Below are positions 35,352 to 44,919 of a stretch of 64,000 nucleotides of DNA, piece after piece. The position numbers and the translations under genes are program-made. The number at the start of each line of letters is the position of its first letter. Within the stretch, counting starts at the first letter, position 1. Under the pieces are notes generated by a model. It saw nothing but the letters and a program-made list of their open reading frames with translations, did not search any database and was not told where the DNA came from. The stretch is from Aeromonas dhakensis (GTDB taxonomy: Bacteria; Pseudomonadota; Gammaproteobacteria; Enterobacterales; Aeromonadaceae). Location of the stretch: NCBI RefSeq assembly GCF_000820305.1, contig NZ_CDBH01000044.1:167668-231667 (forward strand), read 5' to 3'.

Positions 35352-35984
35352 ATGATTGATACGGACATCAAGTTGCAGTGGCACCTGGATACACTGCCCG
35401 CAGGCACCCTGACCCCATTGCAGGGCTTCTTCGGGCGACTGCCGGTTGATCCCTACATTCAGGGTAGCTTTCGCCAGCGCCGCTACGGCCGGGTAGAGAA
35501 GGAGGGCTCCCGCTTTCAGCCTCTCGACAACGGCGTCTTCTTTCAGGCGGCCGCCATCAACAAGTTTCTGGGGGATGTGCCCAGAACCTATGCCGAGCTG
35601 GAGCCTGCCTTCGTCACTCACCCCTCCTTTATACAGCTGCTGAAACTGTTCGCCCGCCACACCCGGCTGGAAGACGGTCAGGCCATCGGCATTCACCAGA
35701 TGCGCATCGTCACCGGTGAAGGAGAGAGCGTCCCCCCCGCGCCGGAGGGGGTGCACCAGGATGGCTTTGACTTCATCGGGGTCTTCTTCTGTGGCAGTGA
35801 AGGGGTCAGCGGCGGCGCCTTGCAGCTCTATCATGGATTAAAAGAACAACCATTTTTCCAACAACAATTAAACGTCGGTGAGTATCTGATCCTGGATGAT
35901 CGCCGTTTCTATCACAATGCCGCCCCCATTCTGCCCCTGGGCACGGACCGGGGACATTGGGATGTGATCGTGCTAACTGCTTGA
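35352..35984 (+). CDS. 2OG-Fe(II) dioxygenase family protein
   Basis: A 210-residue protein of the 2OG-Fe dioxygenase family (PF10014-like), which includes free amino-acid hydroxylases such as L-isoleucine dioxygenase. The iron-binding pattern is visible: H-x-D in EGVHQDGFDFIGVF and a distal histidine in DDRRFYHNAAPI, with arginine soon after in TDRGHWDVIVLTA. Substrate unknown. ATG at 35352 follows AAGGATTTCGTG. It lies between divergent ychE and adhE and is probably monocistronic. Confidence 0.88.
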   Translation: MIDTDIKLQWHLDTLPAGTLTPLQGFFGRLPVDPYIQGSFRQRRYGRVEKEGSRFQPLDNGVFFQAAAINKFLGDVPRTYAELEPAFVTHPSFIQLLKLFARHTRLEDGQAIGIHQMRIVTGEGESVPPAPEGVHQDGFDFIGVFFCGSEGVSGGALQLYHGLKEQPFFQQQLNVGEYLILDDRRFYHNAAPILPLGTDRGHWDVIVLTA

Positions 35985-36105
35985 AAAATGGCGCGTGAGC
36001 CCCTGTTCACGCACCATTCATCCCGCCTCTGGCTCACTAAACAACTGCGCAACATCTGGCAAACATGTATTGTGAAACAAAATTTCTTTTGTTCTTTTGT
36101 TACAC

Positions 36106-36119
36106 ATGATCCAGATCAA
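36106..36119. promoter_or_regulatory. FNR-type binding site upstream of adhE
   Basis: ATGATccagATCAA matches nine of ten defined positions of TTGATnnnnATCAA. Its centre lies near -42 relative to the start predicted from the -10 at 36143-36148, the class II activator position. This fits anaerobic induction of adhE. Confidence 0.75.
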
Positions 36120-36148
36120 GTTTTTCTGAGTCAGCCCCGCTCTATAAT
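36120..36148 (+). promoter_or_regulatory. adhE promoter
   Basis: Perfect -10 TATAAT at 36143-36148 with a poor -35 region (GTTTTT at 36120-36125), as expected where FNR replaces -35 contacts. The predicted leader is about 125 bases to the adhE ATG. A second TATAAT at 36219-36224 is noted separately. Confidence 0.65.
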
Positions 36149-36279
36149 CGACTCAGAAAGCGATTTAGTAAGGCATGTAAATACCCCGTTGTGGTGATTC
36201 TGTTCTTGACAGGGCATCTATAATTGCCGGGCATTGCCAAGGTCTTACTAAACAGTTTTCAAATCATCAGGAGATAAAC

Positions 36280-38943
36280 ATGGCAGTAACCAATTTGGCT
36301 GAACTGGATGCACTGGTTGCCCGCGTCAAAGAAGCGCAGCGTGAATTCGCCAGCTTCTCGCAAGAGCAGGTAGACAAGATCTTCCGTGCCGCCGCCCTGG
36401 CCGCCAACAACGCCCGTATCCCCCTGGCCCAGATGGCCGTGGAAGAGTCCGGTATGGGCATCATCGAAGACAAGGTTATCAAGAACCACTTCGCCTCCGA
36501 ATACATCTACAACAAGTACAAAGAAGAGAAGACCTGCGGCATCCTCAGCGAAGATGACGAGATGGGTACCATCACCATCGCCGAGCCGGTAGGCATCATC
36601 TGCGGTATCGTACCGACCACCAACCCGACCTCCACCGCGATCTTCAAGTCTCTGATCTCTCTGAAGACCCGCAACGCCATCATCTTCTCCCCGCACCCCC
36701 GTGCCAAGAACTCCACCAATACCGCAGCCAAGCTGGTACTGGATGCAGCCATTGCCGCCGGTGCCCCGAAAGACATCATCGGCTGGATTGACCAACCCTC
36801 TGTTGAGCTCTCCAACGCCCTGATGAAGCACAACGACATCAACCTGATCCTGGCCACCGGTGGCCCGGGCATGGTGAAGGCCGCCTACTCCTCCGGAAAA
36901 CCCGCCATCGGCGTAGGTGCCGGTAACGTACCGGTCGTCATCGACGAAACCGCCGATGTGAAGCGTGCCGTCGCCTCCATCCTGATGTCCAAGACCTTCG
37001 ACAACGGCGTGGTCTGTGCCTCCGAGCAAGCCGCCATCGTGGTCGACTCCGTCTACGACCAGGTGAAAGAGCGTTTCGCCACCCACAATGGTTATGTGCT
37101 GTCCAAGGAAGAAGCCGACAAGGTCCGCAAGGTCATCCTGATCAACGGCGCCATGAACGCCAACATCGTGGGTCAGCCTGCGGTCAAGATCGCTGAAATG
37201 TCTGGCGTCACCGTGCCTGCCAACACCAAGATCCTGATCGGTGAAGGCGTGAAGATCTGTGAAGAGGAAGAGTTCGCTCACGAGAAGCTCTCCCCGACCC
37301 TAGGTCTGTTCCGTGCCAAGAACTTCGAAGAAGCCGTCGAGATGGCCTGCGACATGGTCAACCTGGGTGGTATCGGCCACACCTCCGGTCTCTATACCGA
37401 CCAGGATCGCAACGCCGACCGCATCAAGTATTTCGGCGACAAGATGAAGACTGCCCGTATTCTGATCAACACCCCGACTACCCAGGGTGGTATCGGTGAC
37501 CTGTACAACTTCGCGATGGCACCGTCTCTGACGCTGGGCTGCGGCTCCTGGGGTGGCAACTCCATCTCCGAAAACGTGGGTCCCAAGCACCTGATCAACA
37601 AGAAGACAGTCGCAAAACGGGCAGAAAACATGCTGTGGCACAAACTTCCGAAATCCATCTACTTCCGTCGTGGCTCCCTGCCGATCGCCCTGGGCGACCT
37701 GGAAGGTAAGAAACGCGCCATGATCGTGACCGACCGCTTCCTGTTCAACAACGGCTACGCCGACGAAGTGGTTCGTCTGCTCAAGGGCCTGAAGATGGAA
37801 GTGGAAGTATTCTACGAAGTCGAAGCCGACCCGACCCTGTCCGTAGTGCGCAAGGGTGCCGAAATGGCCAACTCCTTCAAGCCGGACGTGATCGTCGCCC
37901 TGGGCGGTGGTTCACCGATGGATGCGGCCAAGATCATGTGGGTGATGTACGAGCACCCGAACACCGCGTTCGAAGATCTGGCCATGCGCTTCATGGACAT
38001 CCGCAAGCGTATCTACAAGTTCCCGAAAATGGGCGTGAAGGCCGAACTGGTCTGCATCACCACCACGTCCGGTACAGGTTCTGAAGTGACCCCGTTTGCG
38101 GTCGTGACCGACGACGCCACCGGCGTGAAATACCCGCTGGCCGACTACGAGCTGACCCCGAACATGGCCATCGTCGACGCCAACCTGGTGATGGGCATGC
38201 CCAAGTCCCTGTGCGCCTTCGGTGGTATCGATGCCGTGACCCACGCCATGGAAGCCTATGTTTCCGTGCTGGCCAACGAGTACTCCGACGGTCAGGCACT
38301 GCAAGCCCTGAAACTGCTGAAGGACTACCTGCCCTCCAGCTACCTGAACGGTGCCAACGACCCGATCGCTCGTGAGAAGGTACACAACGCGGCCACCATC
38401 GCCGGTATCGCGTTCGCCAACGCCTTCCTGGGTGTGTGCCACTCCATGGCCCACAAGCTGGGTGCCGAGTTCCACATCCCGCACGGCCTGGCCAACGCCC
38501 TGCTGATCAGCAACGTCATCCGCTACAACGCGAACGACAACCCGACCAAGCAGACCGCGTTCTCCCAGTACGACCGTCCGCAGGCTCGTCGTCGCTACGC
38601 CGAAGTGGCCGACCACCTGGGTCTGACTGCCGCCGGTGACCGTACCGCCGCCAAGATCGAGAAGCTGCTGGTATGGCTGGACGAGCTGAAGGCAACCCTG
38701 GGTATCCCAGCCTCCATCCGTGAAGCTGGCGTCGCCGAGGCCGACTTCCTGGCCAAGGTTGACCAGCTGGCCGTGGAAGCCTTCGATGACCAGTGCACCG
38801 GCGCCAACCCGCGCTACCCGCTGATCAGCGAGCTGAAAGCCATCCTGCTGGACACCTACTACGGCCGTCCGTTCACCGAGGAGGCCCAGGCTGCCGCCAA
38901 GGTTGATGCCAAAGTAGAAGGCAAGAAGAAGTCCAAAGCCTGA
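36280..38943 (+). CDS. adhE: Bifunctional acetaldehyde-CoA/alcohol dehydrogenase AdhE
   Basis: An 887-residue cytoplasmic spirosome-forming enzyme that reduces acetyl-CoA to acetaldehyde and then ethanol, recycling NADH in fermentation. Residues 1-440 are the aldehyde dehydrogenase domain with catalytic C246 in [10 protein letters not shown]; residues about 450-870 are the iron-dependent alcohol dehydrogenase with [27 protein letters not shown] and [19 protein letters not shown] (metal histidines). The lysine-rich tail VEGKKKSKA follows. ATG at 36280 has AGGAG eight bases upstream. Codon use is more biased than that of its neighbours, in keeping with very high expression. Confidence 0.98.
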   Translation: MAVTNLAELDALVARVKEAQREFASFSQEQVDKIFRAAALAANNARIPLAQMAVEESGMGIIEDKVIKNHFASEYIYNKYKEEKTCGILSEDDEMGTITIAEPVGIICGIVPTTNPTSTAIFKSLISLKTRNAIIFSPHPRAKNSTNTAAKLVLDAAIAAGAPKDIIGWIDQPSVELSNALMKHNDINLILATGGPGMVKAAYSSGKPAIGVGAGNVPVVIDETADVKRAVASILMSKTFDNGVVCASEQAAIVVDSVYDQVKERFATHNGYVLSKEEADKVRKVILINGAMNANIVGQPAVKIAEMSGVTVPANTKILIGEGVKICEEEEFAHEKLSPTLGLFRAKNFEEAVEMACDMVNLGGIGHTSGLYTDQDRNADRIKYFGDKMKTARILINTPTTQGGIGDLYNFAMAPSLTLGCGSWGGNSISENVGPKHLINKKTVAKRAENMLWHKLPKSIYFRRGSLPIALGDLEGKKRAMIVTDRFLFNNGYADEVVRLLKGLKMEVEVFYEVEADPTLSVVRKGAEMANSFKPDVIVALGGGSPMDAAKIMWVMYEHPNTAFEDLAMRFMDIRKRIYKFPKMGVKAELVCITTTSGTGSEVTPFAVVTDDATGVKYPLADYELTPNMAIVDANLVMGMPKSLCAFGGIDAVTHAMEAYVSVLANEYSDGQALQALKLLKDYLPSSYLNGANDPIAREKVHNAATIAGIAFANAFLGVCHSMAHKLGAEFHIPHGLANALLISNVIRYNANDNPTKQTAFSQYDRPQARRRYAEVADHLGLTAAGDRTAAKIEKLLVWLDELKATLGIPASIREAGVAEADFLAKVDQLAVEAFDDQCTGANPRYPLISELKAILLDTYYGRPFTEEAQAAAKVDAKVEGKKKSKA

Positions 38944-38962
38944 TAAGCTGAGCCGACTCGAG

Positions 38963-38989
38963 AGCCCGCGCACATGCGCGGGCTTTTTT
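38963..38989 (+). terminator. Terminator of adhE
   Basis: Ten-bp perfect stem AGCCCGCGCA (38963-38972) / TGCGCGGGCT (38975-38984), then six T in total. Confidence 0.9.
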
Positions 38990-39052
38990 GTTTGTCTATC
39001 TGCTTAATTTTGCTAGCTTGTTCATAGGCATTCATGAAATGCGAGCGAGCGT

Positions 39053-40288
39053 ATGGCGCTGATACAGGCATCCATAGAACAGTTGCGGGTCGGTCACTAT
39101 ATCCATCTTCCCACGGGATGGACCAATCACCCTTTTATGTTCAATGCCTTCAAGATCAAGGATCAACAGCAACTCGACATCATCCGCCACCTTGACCTCA
39201 ATCTGCTGATGGTCGACCCCGACAAGAGCGACCTCCCTCTCGAGCCCCTGTTGCGTGGCGATATTCCGAGCCCAGGCCCCGATCTCTCCGTTGTCGAAGA
39301 GCCGGAGGATAGCGGCCCTCCCCCGTTTGACGAAAAGGCATTTCGCCGTTCCCTGCGCGCCGCCGACAAGGCCTTCGGCCAGTCCATGTCCGAGCTGCGC
39401 GATGCCTTGGGCGCCCTCAACCTCAAGCCGGACGAAGGGCTCGCCAACACGGCGCAGATAGTGCGCAACGCCGCCGCCCGCATCAGCGCCCACGAGGGCC
39501 CCCTCGGGCTGCACCTCATTCGCAGCCCCCATACCGACATCCTGCTGCAGCACAGCCTGAACGTGGCCTTCATCGCCATGTTGATGGCACGGGAGCTGGG
39601 CATGACTCCCATCGAGATCGAGGAGACCGGGCTGGCCGGGTTGGTGCACGACATTGGCGAGCTGAAGATCCCGACCCAGATCACCCAGAAGCGGGGGGAA
39701 CTCAACAAGTCGGAGCAGAACTTCCTCAAGATGCACCCCCAGTACGGACTGGAGATGCTGACCCAGTTGCAGGCCTTCGAGCCCAAGATCCGTCAGGTGG
39801 CCCACCTGCATCACGAGCGGCTCGACGGCAGTGGCTTTCCCCTTGGCATCAAGGGGGGGGAGATCCCGCCGCTGGCACGGATCATCGGGTTGGTGGATTA
39901 CTATGACGAGCTGCTGCACCCGCGCAACAGCGCGACACCGGCGGCGCCGAGCCAGGCCATCAGCCAGCTCTACAAGCTGTCACAAAAGAAATTCGACCAG
40001 GATCTGGTCAAGCTGCTGATCAAGGTACTGGGGGTCTATCCGCCGGGCTCGCTGGTGCAGCTCTCCGACGACTCGGTGGCCCTGGTGCTCTCCACCGAAC
40101 CCACCATGCCCCTCAAGCCCAAGGTGTTGCCCTACATCAAGGCACAACGACCGGAAGGGGTGGCCATGGTCGACCTGCGGGAGGATGAGCGCACCATCAA
40201 ATCCTTTCTCAAGCAGGAAGATCTGGACGAAGGGCAGCGGCTGTTTTTCAACCTGACCCGACGCTTCTGTTACTATTTTGCATTCTGA
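39053..40288 (+). CDS. HD-GYP domain c-di-GMP phosphodiesterase with DUF3391
   Basis: A 411-residue soluble signalling protein. The N-terminal DUF3391 region (residues 1-110) begins IEQLRVGHYIHLPTGWTNHPF. The HD-GYP domain has H199-D200 in LVHDIGELKIP and HHERLDGSGFPLGI, where the usual GYP reads G-F-P. It likely hydrolyses cyclic di-GMP, lowering biofilm and raising motility. ATG at 39053 is preceded by GAGCGAGCG (weak). An unusual perfect inverted repeat starts at its stop codon. Confidence 0.93.
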   Translation: MALIQASIEQLRVGHYIHLPTGWTNHPFMFNAFKIKDQQQLDIIRHLDLNLLMVDPDKSDLPLEPLLRGDIPSPGPDLSVVEEPEDSGPPPFDEKAFRRSLRAADKAFGQSMSELRDALGALNLKPDEGLANTAQIVRNAAARISAHEGPLGLHLIRSPHTDILLQHSLNVAFIAMLMARELGMTPIEIEETGLAGLVHDIGELKIPTQITQKRGELNKSEQNFLKMHPQYGLEMLTQLQAFEPKIRQVAHLHHERLDGSGFPLGIKGGEIPPLARIIGLVDYYDELLHPRNSATPAAPSQAISQLYKLSQKKFDQDLVKLLIKVLGVYPPGSLVQLSDDSVALVLSTEPTMPLKPKVLPYIKAQRPEGVAMVDLREDERTIKSFLKQEDLDEGQRLFFNLTRRFCYYFAF

Positions 40289-40315
40289 GTTATCCCCAGA
40301 AGCTGGGGATAACTC
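40287..40315. repeat. Perfect 13-bp inverted repeat at the HD-GYP stop codon
   Basis: GAGTTATCCCCAG (40287-40299) / CTGGGGATAACTC (40303-40315), three-base spacer. The left arm contains two bases of the stop codon. No T-run follows, so it is not a standard terminator. Confidence 0.75.
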
Positions 40316-40641
40316 ATTGGACAAACCTGAATAATTGCCCGATTACCCTCAAAATAGTTTGCCGCGTCCCCTGGATAAAAAACGCCCGACCTGCTGGTCG
40401 GGCGGAGCATGCCACCTCCGTGTGGCGTATCCAACGGATACATTCATGCTCAATTCAGCAATATCAATCCTTGGGCAATTACACAAATATCAATTTAACA
40501 TGCTGATTTGATATGGTTTTATTCCGCGTTTCTGGCACACTTCGCCGGCGTTCTGGCCAGAATGGCCCACAGAACAAGATCCTGATCACATTTATTCAAG
40601 ACTGCCGCTTTTTTCGGCACGGACTCTGAGGAACGTTTTTT
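40316..40641. other. Intergenic region before btsS
   Basis: About 325 bases without a gene. It holds a nine-bp stem CGCCCGACC (40383-40391) / GGTCGGGCG (40396-40404) with an A-run before but no T-run after, then an AT-rich stretch (40430-40530) likely to carry the btsS promoter. No clear promoter hexamers were identified. Confidence 0.5.
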
Positions 40642-42312
40642 ATGCAGTTGGTCCTCTCCCTGCTTCAACAGATGAGCGTCAGTCTGGTCATCGCCTACCT
40701 CTTTTCCAAGAGTCCGCTGCTGCGCCCACTGACCAACTATTCGGTCAGGCTGCCCCACAAGGTGCTGATTTACCTCATCTTCTCCTGCTTCTGTATTCTG
40801 GGTACCTATGTGGGACTGGATATCGACGATGCCATCGCCAATACCCGCGCCGTGGGCGCCGTGCTGGGGGGGCTGCTGGGAGGCCCGCTGGTGGGATTTC
40901 TGGTGGGACTGACCGGCGGGATACACCGTTATACCCTGGGGGGATTCACCGATCTCGCCTGCGCCATCTCCACCACCTGCGAAGGCTTGCTGGGCGGGCT
41001 GGTGCACTGGCGACTGATGCGGGCAGGCAAGATGGATGCGCTGTTCGAACCGCGCATTGCCTTCTTCACCACCCTCTACGCCGAGATCATGCAGATGGTG
41101 ATCATCCTGCTGGTAGCCAGCCCGTTCGACAAGTCCCTGCTGCTGGTGCGCACCATCGCCACCCCCATGATCCTCGCCAACTCCTGCGGTGCGGCCCTCT
41201 TCATCAGCATGATCCGCGACCAGCAGCGAATGTACGAGAAGTTCTCCCGGGTCTTCTCCGCCAAGGCGCTCACCATCGCCAACCGCACCGTGGGGATCAT
41301 GAGCCAGGGGTTTACCCCCGAGGCCAGCACCCGCATCGCCCAGATAGTGCAGGAGGAGACCGGGGTCGGAGCGGTCGCCATCACGGATACCGACAAGATC
41401 CTCGCCTTCATCGGCATCGGCGAGGATCACCACAAGCCGGGTACCCCCATCACCTCCGCCATCACCATGCAGGCCATCGCCCAGAACAAGGTGCTGTTTG
41501 CCGACGGCAACAGCCAGCCCTACCGCTGCAGCATCTCGCCTCAGTGCCAGCTCGGCTCTGTGCTGGTGATCCCGCTGCACGGCGACGAGGGGGTGATCGG
41601 CACCATCAAGCTCTATGAACCCAAGAAGCGGCTGTTTCTCAAGATCAACCACACCCTGGGGGAAGGGATCGCCAACCTGCTCTCCCAGCAGCTGCTGACC
41701 GGCCGGCTGGAGCAGCAGCAGCGACTGCTGGTTCAGTCCGAACTCAAGCTGGTGCAGGCCCAGATCAACCCCCATTTTCTGTTCAACACCCTCAACACCA
41801 TCAGTGCCATCACCCGGCGCGAGCCCGAGCGGGCGCGCCAGCTGCTGCTCCACCTCTCCCTGTTCTTTCGCAAGAACCTCAAGCGCCAGAGCGGGCTGGC
41901 CACCCTGCAGGAGGAGCAGGAGCACTGCCAATCCTATCTGGAGATCGAGCTGGCCCGCTTTGGCGACCGGCTGACGGTGCAAAACGACATTCCACCCGAC
42001 CTCGCCGGCCTCAAGCTGCCGAGCTTCACCCTGCAGCCACTGATTGAAAATGCCATCAAGCACGGCATCTCCACCCTGCTGGAGCAGGGGCGCATTCGCC
42101 TCTACACCGAGCAGACGGCGGATCGGGTTACCATTCACGTCGAAGACAATGCCGGCACCTGGCAGGAGAAACCGGCCGGTGACGGGCTCGGCATGACCCT
42201 GGTGGATCGGCGCCTCAAGAGCGCTTTTGGCAACCGCTACGGCCTGAGCGTCAGCTGCGAGCCCGACTGCTGGACCCGGGTTTCCGTCACCCTGCCCAGG
42301 GAGGCGCCATGA
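40642..42312 (+). CDS. btsS: Pyruvate-sensing histidine kinase BtsS (LytS/YehU type)
   Basis: A 556-residue LytS-family sensor kinase, close to E. coli BtsS (561). The N-terminal 5TM receptor region includes AVGAVLGGLLGGPLVGFLVG and GGIHRYTLGGFTDLACAIS; a GAF-like domain spans about residues 220-360; the kinase has phospho-accepting H378 in QINPHFLFNTLNTI, followed by LQPLIENAIKHGI and a GDGLGMTLVDRRL ATP lid. BtsS binds extracellular pyruvate. It pairs with btsR downstream, 52 bases away. Confidence 0.94.
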   Translation: MQLVLSLLQQMSVSLVIAYLFSKSPLLRPLTNYSVRLPHKVLIYLIFSCFCILGTYVGLDIDDAIANTRAVGAVLGGLLGGPLVGFLVGLTGGIHRYTLGGFTDLACAISTTCEGLLGGLVHWRLMRAGKMDALFEPRIAFFTTLYAEIMQMVIILLVASPFDKSLLLVRTIATPMILANSCGAALFISMIRDQQRMYEKFSRVFSAKALTIANRTVGIMSQGFTPEASTRIAQIVQEETGVGAVAITDTDKILAFIGIGEDHHKPGTPITSAITMQAIAQNKVLFADGNSQPYRCSISPQCQLGSVLVIPLHGDEGVIGTIKLYEPKKRLFLKINHTLGEGIANLLSQQLLTGRLEQQQRLLVQSELKLVQAQINPHFLFNTLNTISAITRREPERARQLLLHLSLFFRKNLKRQSGLATLQEEQEHCQSYLEIELARFGDRLTVQNDIPPDLAGLKLPSFTLQPLIENAIKHGISTLLEQGRIRLYTEQTADRVTIHVEDNAGTWQEKPAGDGLGMTLVDRRLKSAFGNRYGLSVSCEPDCWTRVSVTLPREAP

Positions 42313-42364
42313 TCCGGCCGTCACACCACGCCAGTTTTGCCCCCCAGCCATGCAGGAGAACCCC

Positions 42365-43069
42365 ATGATCCGCACCCTCATCGTCGATGACGAGCCGTAT
42401 GCCCGCGAGGAGCTGATGCAGCAGCTGGCCGCCGAGCCCGATATCGAGCTGCTGGGGACGGCCGCCAACGCCATCGAGGCGCTGCTGCTCATTCAGCGGC
42501 TCAGACCCGACGTGGTGTTTCTCGACATCCAGATGCCAAAGCTGAGCGGCATGGAGCTGGTGGCCATGCTCGATCCCCTGCCCCGCATCGTGTTCGTCAC
42601 CGCGTTTGACGACTACGCCATCCAGGCGTTCGAGGAGAACGCCTTCGACTACCTGCTCAAGCCGGTGGAGCCGGCCCGCCTCGCCAAGACGCTGGCACGG
42701 CTGAGACAGGATCTCAGCCCGCAGCCCATGACGGCGATCGCCCCCGCCATTCGCCACATTCCGGGCTACCTGCATAACCGGGTGCGGCTGCTGCCCATCG
42801 AACAGGTGGAGTACGCTTTCTCCGATCTCGGCGGCGTGCACGTCGCCAGCCAGGGCGAGCTGTTTCACACCCAGCTCACCCTCAAATCACTGGAAGAGAA
42901 GACCCCGCTGCTGCGCTGCCACCGCCAGTATCTGGTGGCCCCGACCGCCATCTTCGAAATCCGGCTGCTGGAGAATCAGCTGGCGGAGATAGTGACCCCG
43001 AGCGGTGCCCAGGTACCGGTCAGCCGCCGCTACCTGAAGGAGTTGAAGGAGCAGCTCGGGCTGGAGTGA
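42365..43069 (+). CDS. btsR: LytTR response regulator BtsR
   Basis: A 234-residue response regulator. The receiver domain has D8/D9 (IVDDEPYARE), phospho-acceptor D54 in VVFLDIQMPKLSG and K in YLLKPVEPARL. The C-terminal LytTR DNA-binding domain includes RVRLLPIEQVEYAFSDLGG and CHRQYLVAPTAIFEIRLLEN, ending VPVSRRYLKELKEQLGLE. ATG at 42365 follows AGGAG. In E. coli BtsR activates the pyruvate transporter gene btsT; here a CstA-family transporter follows directly, the probable target. Confidence 0.95.
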   Translation: MIRTLIVDDEPYAREELMQQLAAEPDIELLGTAANAIEALLLIQRLRPDVVFLDIQMPKLSGMELVAMLDPLPRIVFVTAFDDYAIQAFEENAFDYLLKPVEPARLAKTLARLRQDLSPQPMTAIAPAIRHIPGYLHNRVRLLPIEQVEYAFSDLGGVHVASQGELFHTQLTLKSLEEKTPLLRCHRQYLVAPTAIFEIRLLENQLAEIVTPSGAQVPVSRRYLKELKEQLGLE

Positions 43070-43209
43070 GCCGCGCGGTGTGAGCCGGATCACGAGCGCC
43101 AACCGCTCGGGTCGCCATACGGCCGCTCGCCCCTTTTTACCTGCCGTTAACAGTGCAAGCCCCTACACTGGCCGCGCACACCAAAAAATAACAAAGCAGG
43201 AGCGTAGCA

Positions 43210-44631
43210 ATGATCTGGTTCTTCCTCTGTGTCGGCTTGTTAATAGCCGGCTACTTCGTATACGGCAAATTCATCGAGCGGATATTCGGGCCAAAACCCG
43301 AGCTGAAAACCCCCGCCATCACCATGGCGGACGGGGTGGACTATGTCCCCATGTCGGACAAGAAGGTCTACCTGGTGCAGCTGCTCAACATCGCCGGCGT
43401 CGGCCCCATCTTCGGCCCCATCCTGGGTGCCCTCTACGGCCCGGTCGCCATGCTGTGGATCGTGTTTGGCTGCATCTTCGCCGGCGCGGTTCACGACTAC
43501 TTCTCCGGCATGCTGTCGGTACGCGCCAAGGGTGCCTCTGTGCCGACCGTGGTCGGTGAGCACCTGGGCACCGCCGCCAAGCACTTCATGAACCTGTTTG
43601 CCGTGGTGCTGTTGATGCTGGTGGGCGTAGTGTTCGTGCTGAGCCCGGCGGGCCTCTTGGCCAACCTCACCTCCACCGACCTGGTCTACTGGATTGTGGC
43701 CATCTTCGCCTACTACATCCTGGCGACCATAGTCCCCATCGACAAGATCATCGGCCGCTTCTACCCCATCTTCGGCGCCCTGCTGGTGTTCATGTCGGTC
43801 GGCCTCATCATCGGCCTCATCGTCTCCGGCAAAGGCTTCTACAACACCGGGATGGACTTCTCCAACCTGCACCCGACCGAGCTGCCGCTCTGGCCGCTGC
43901 TGTTCATCACCATCGCCTGCGGCGCCGTGTCCGGCTTTCACGCCACCCAGTCCCCGCTGATGGCGCGCTGCATGCAGAACGAGAAATCCGGCCGCTTCAT
44001 CTTCTACGGGGCCATGATCGGTGAAGGGATCATCGCCCTCATCTGGTGCACCCTGGGGCTCTCCTTCTACGACAGCACAGAAGCGCTCAACGCCACCCTG
44101 GCAAGCGGCGGCCCCTCTGCCGTGGTGCACGAGGTCTCCACCAGCCTGCTCGGCACCGTCGGTGGCATCCTGGCCATCCTGGGCGTGGTGATCCTGCCCA
44201 TCACCTCCGGTGATACCGCGTTTCGCAGCGCCCGCCTCATCGTGGCGGACTTCCTGAACCTGACCCAGAAGCCGATGGCCAAGCGACTGCTGATCGCCAT
44301 CCCCATGTTCATCCTCGGTTTCATCATCTCCAAGGCCGAATTCGGGGTGATCTGGCGCTACTTCGGCTGGGCCAACCAGACCACCGCCGTGATGATGCTG
44401 TGGGCCGCCGCCGCCTACCTCGCCAAAGAGGGCAAGCTGCACTGGGTCTGCACCCTGCCGGCCATGTTCATGACCGCCGTGGTGTTCACCTATCTGGCCA
44501 ACGCCCCCATCGGGTTCGGACTGGAGATGGGCGTCTCCACCCTCATCGGTCTGGCCAGCACCCTGGTGGTGACCGTCGCCTTCCTGATGAAGTTCAGACC
44601 CGCCCTGATCGGCAAGGCCAGCGAAAGCTGA
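43210..44631 (+). CDS. CstA-family (BtsT-like) transporter, short form
   Basis: A 473-residue carbon-starvation family permease with about 13 helices. QLLNIAGVGPIFGPILGALYGP and HDYFSGMLSVRAKGAS are the CstA signatures (quoted in parts of 20 or fewer); GFHATQSPLMARCMQNEKSG is also conserved. E. coli CstA and BtsT exceed 700 residues, so this is the short subtype. Location straight after btsSR suggests pyruvate uptake under BtsSR control; peptide uptake is the alternative. ATG at 43210 follows AGGAG. Confidence 0.9.
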   Translation: MIWFFLCVGLLIAGYFVYGKFIERIFGPKPELKTPAITMADGVDYVPMSDKKVYLVQLLNIAGVGPIFGPILGALYGPVAMLWIVFGCIFAGAVHDYFSGMLSVRAKGASVPTVVGEHLGTAAKHFMNLFAVVLLMLVGVVFVLSPAGLLANLTSTDLVYWIVAIFAYYILATIVPIDKIIGRFYPIFGALLVFMSVGLIIGLIVSGKGFYNTGMDFSNLHPTELPLWPLLFITIACGAVSGFHATQSPLMARCMQNEKSGRFIFYGAMIGEGIIALIWCTLGLSFYDSTEALNATLASGGPSAVVHEVSTSLLGTVGGILAILGVVILPITSGDTAFRSARLIVADFLNLTQKPMAKRLLIAIPMFILGFIISKAEFGVIWRYFGWANQTTAVMMLWAAAAYLAKEGKLHWVCTLPAMFMTAVVFTYLANAPIGFGLEMGVSTLIGLASTLVVTVAFLMKFRPALIGKASES

Positions 44632-44650
44632 TCCACGCCAAACATGTCAG

Positions 44651-44678
44651 AAAAGGAGCCATAAAGGCTCCTTTTTTT
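44651..44678 (+). terminator. Terminator of the CstA-family gene
   Basis: Ten-bp stem AAAAGGAGCC (44651-44660) / GGCTCCTTTT (44666-44675) with seven T in total. Confidence 0.9.
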
Positions 44679-44919
44679 GCTGCTAATTTCCCCTCACTGA
44701 TGCCATACTCCCTGCGTAAGTCCTTGTCATGGATACGACTTTATGGACTCGCCCCAATAATACCGTCATCTATCTTGACGATTTCGAAGCCACTTAAGCT
44801 TCAGTACAACAAGATTGCTTAAGATTTCGGGCCCAACAGGATGGAAACCCGGTTGCTGGTTGTGTTGCAGAACCCGGGCTCCAATGACAATGCTGTGCGT
44901 CACGCCGGTGGAGGCATAA

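Noticed and set aside
36206..36224. TTGACA plus TATAAT as a second adhE promoter
   Set aside because: Only 7 bases separate the hexamers, far from the 16-18 required; the TATAAT alone remains a possible -10.
40287..40315. TTATCCCCA boxes as inverted DnaA sites or an origin
   Set aside because: Each differs from the DnaA consensus TTATCCACA at a key position, and no origin-associated genes or AT-rich unwinding element accompany them.
44700..44822. 40-codon plus-strand ORF before yiaW
   Set aside because: No Shine-Dalgarno, no recognisable features; the AT-rich stretch between cstA-like gene and yiaW is better read as non-coding.
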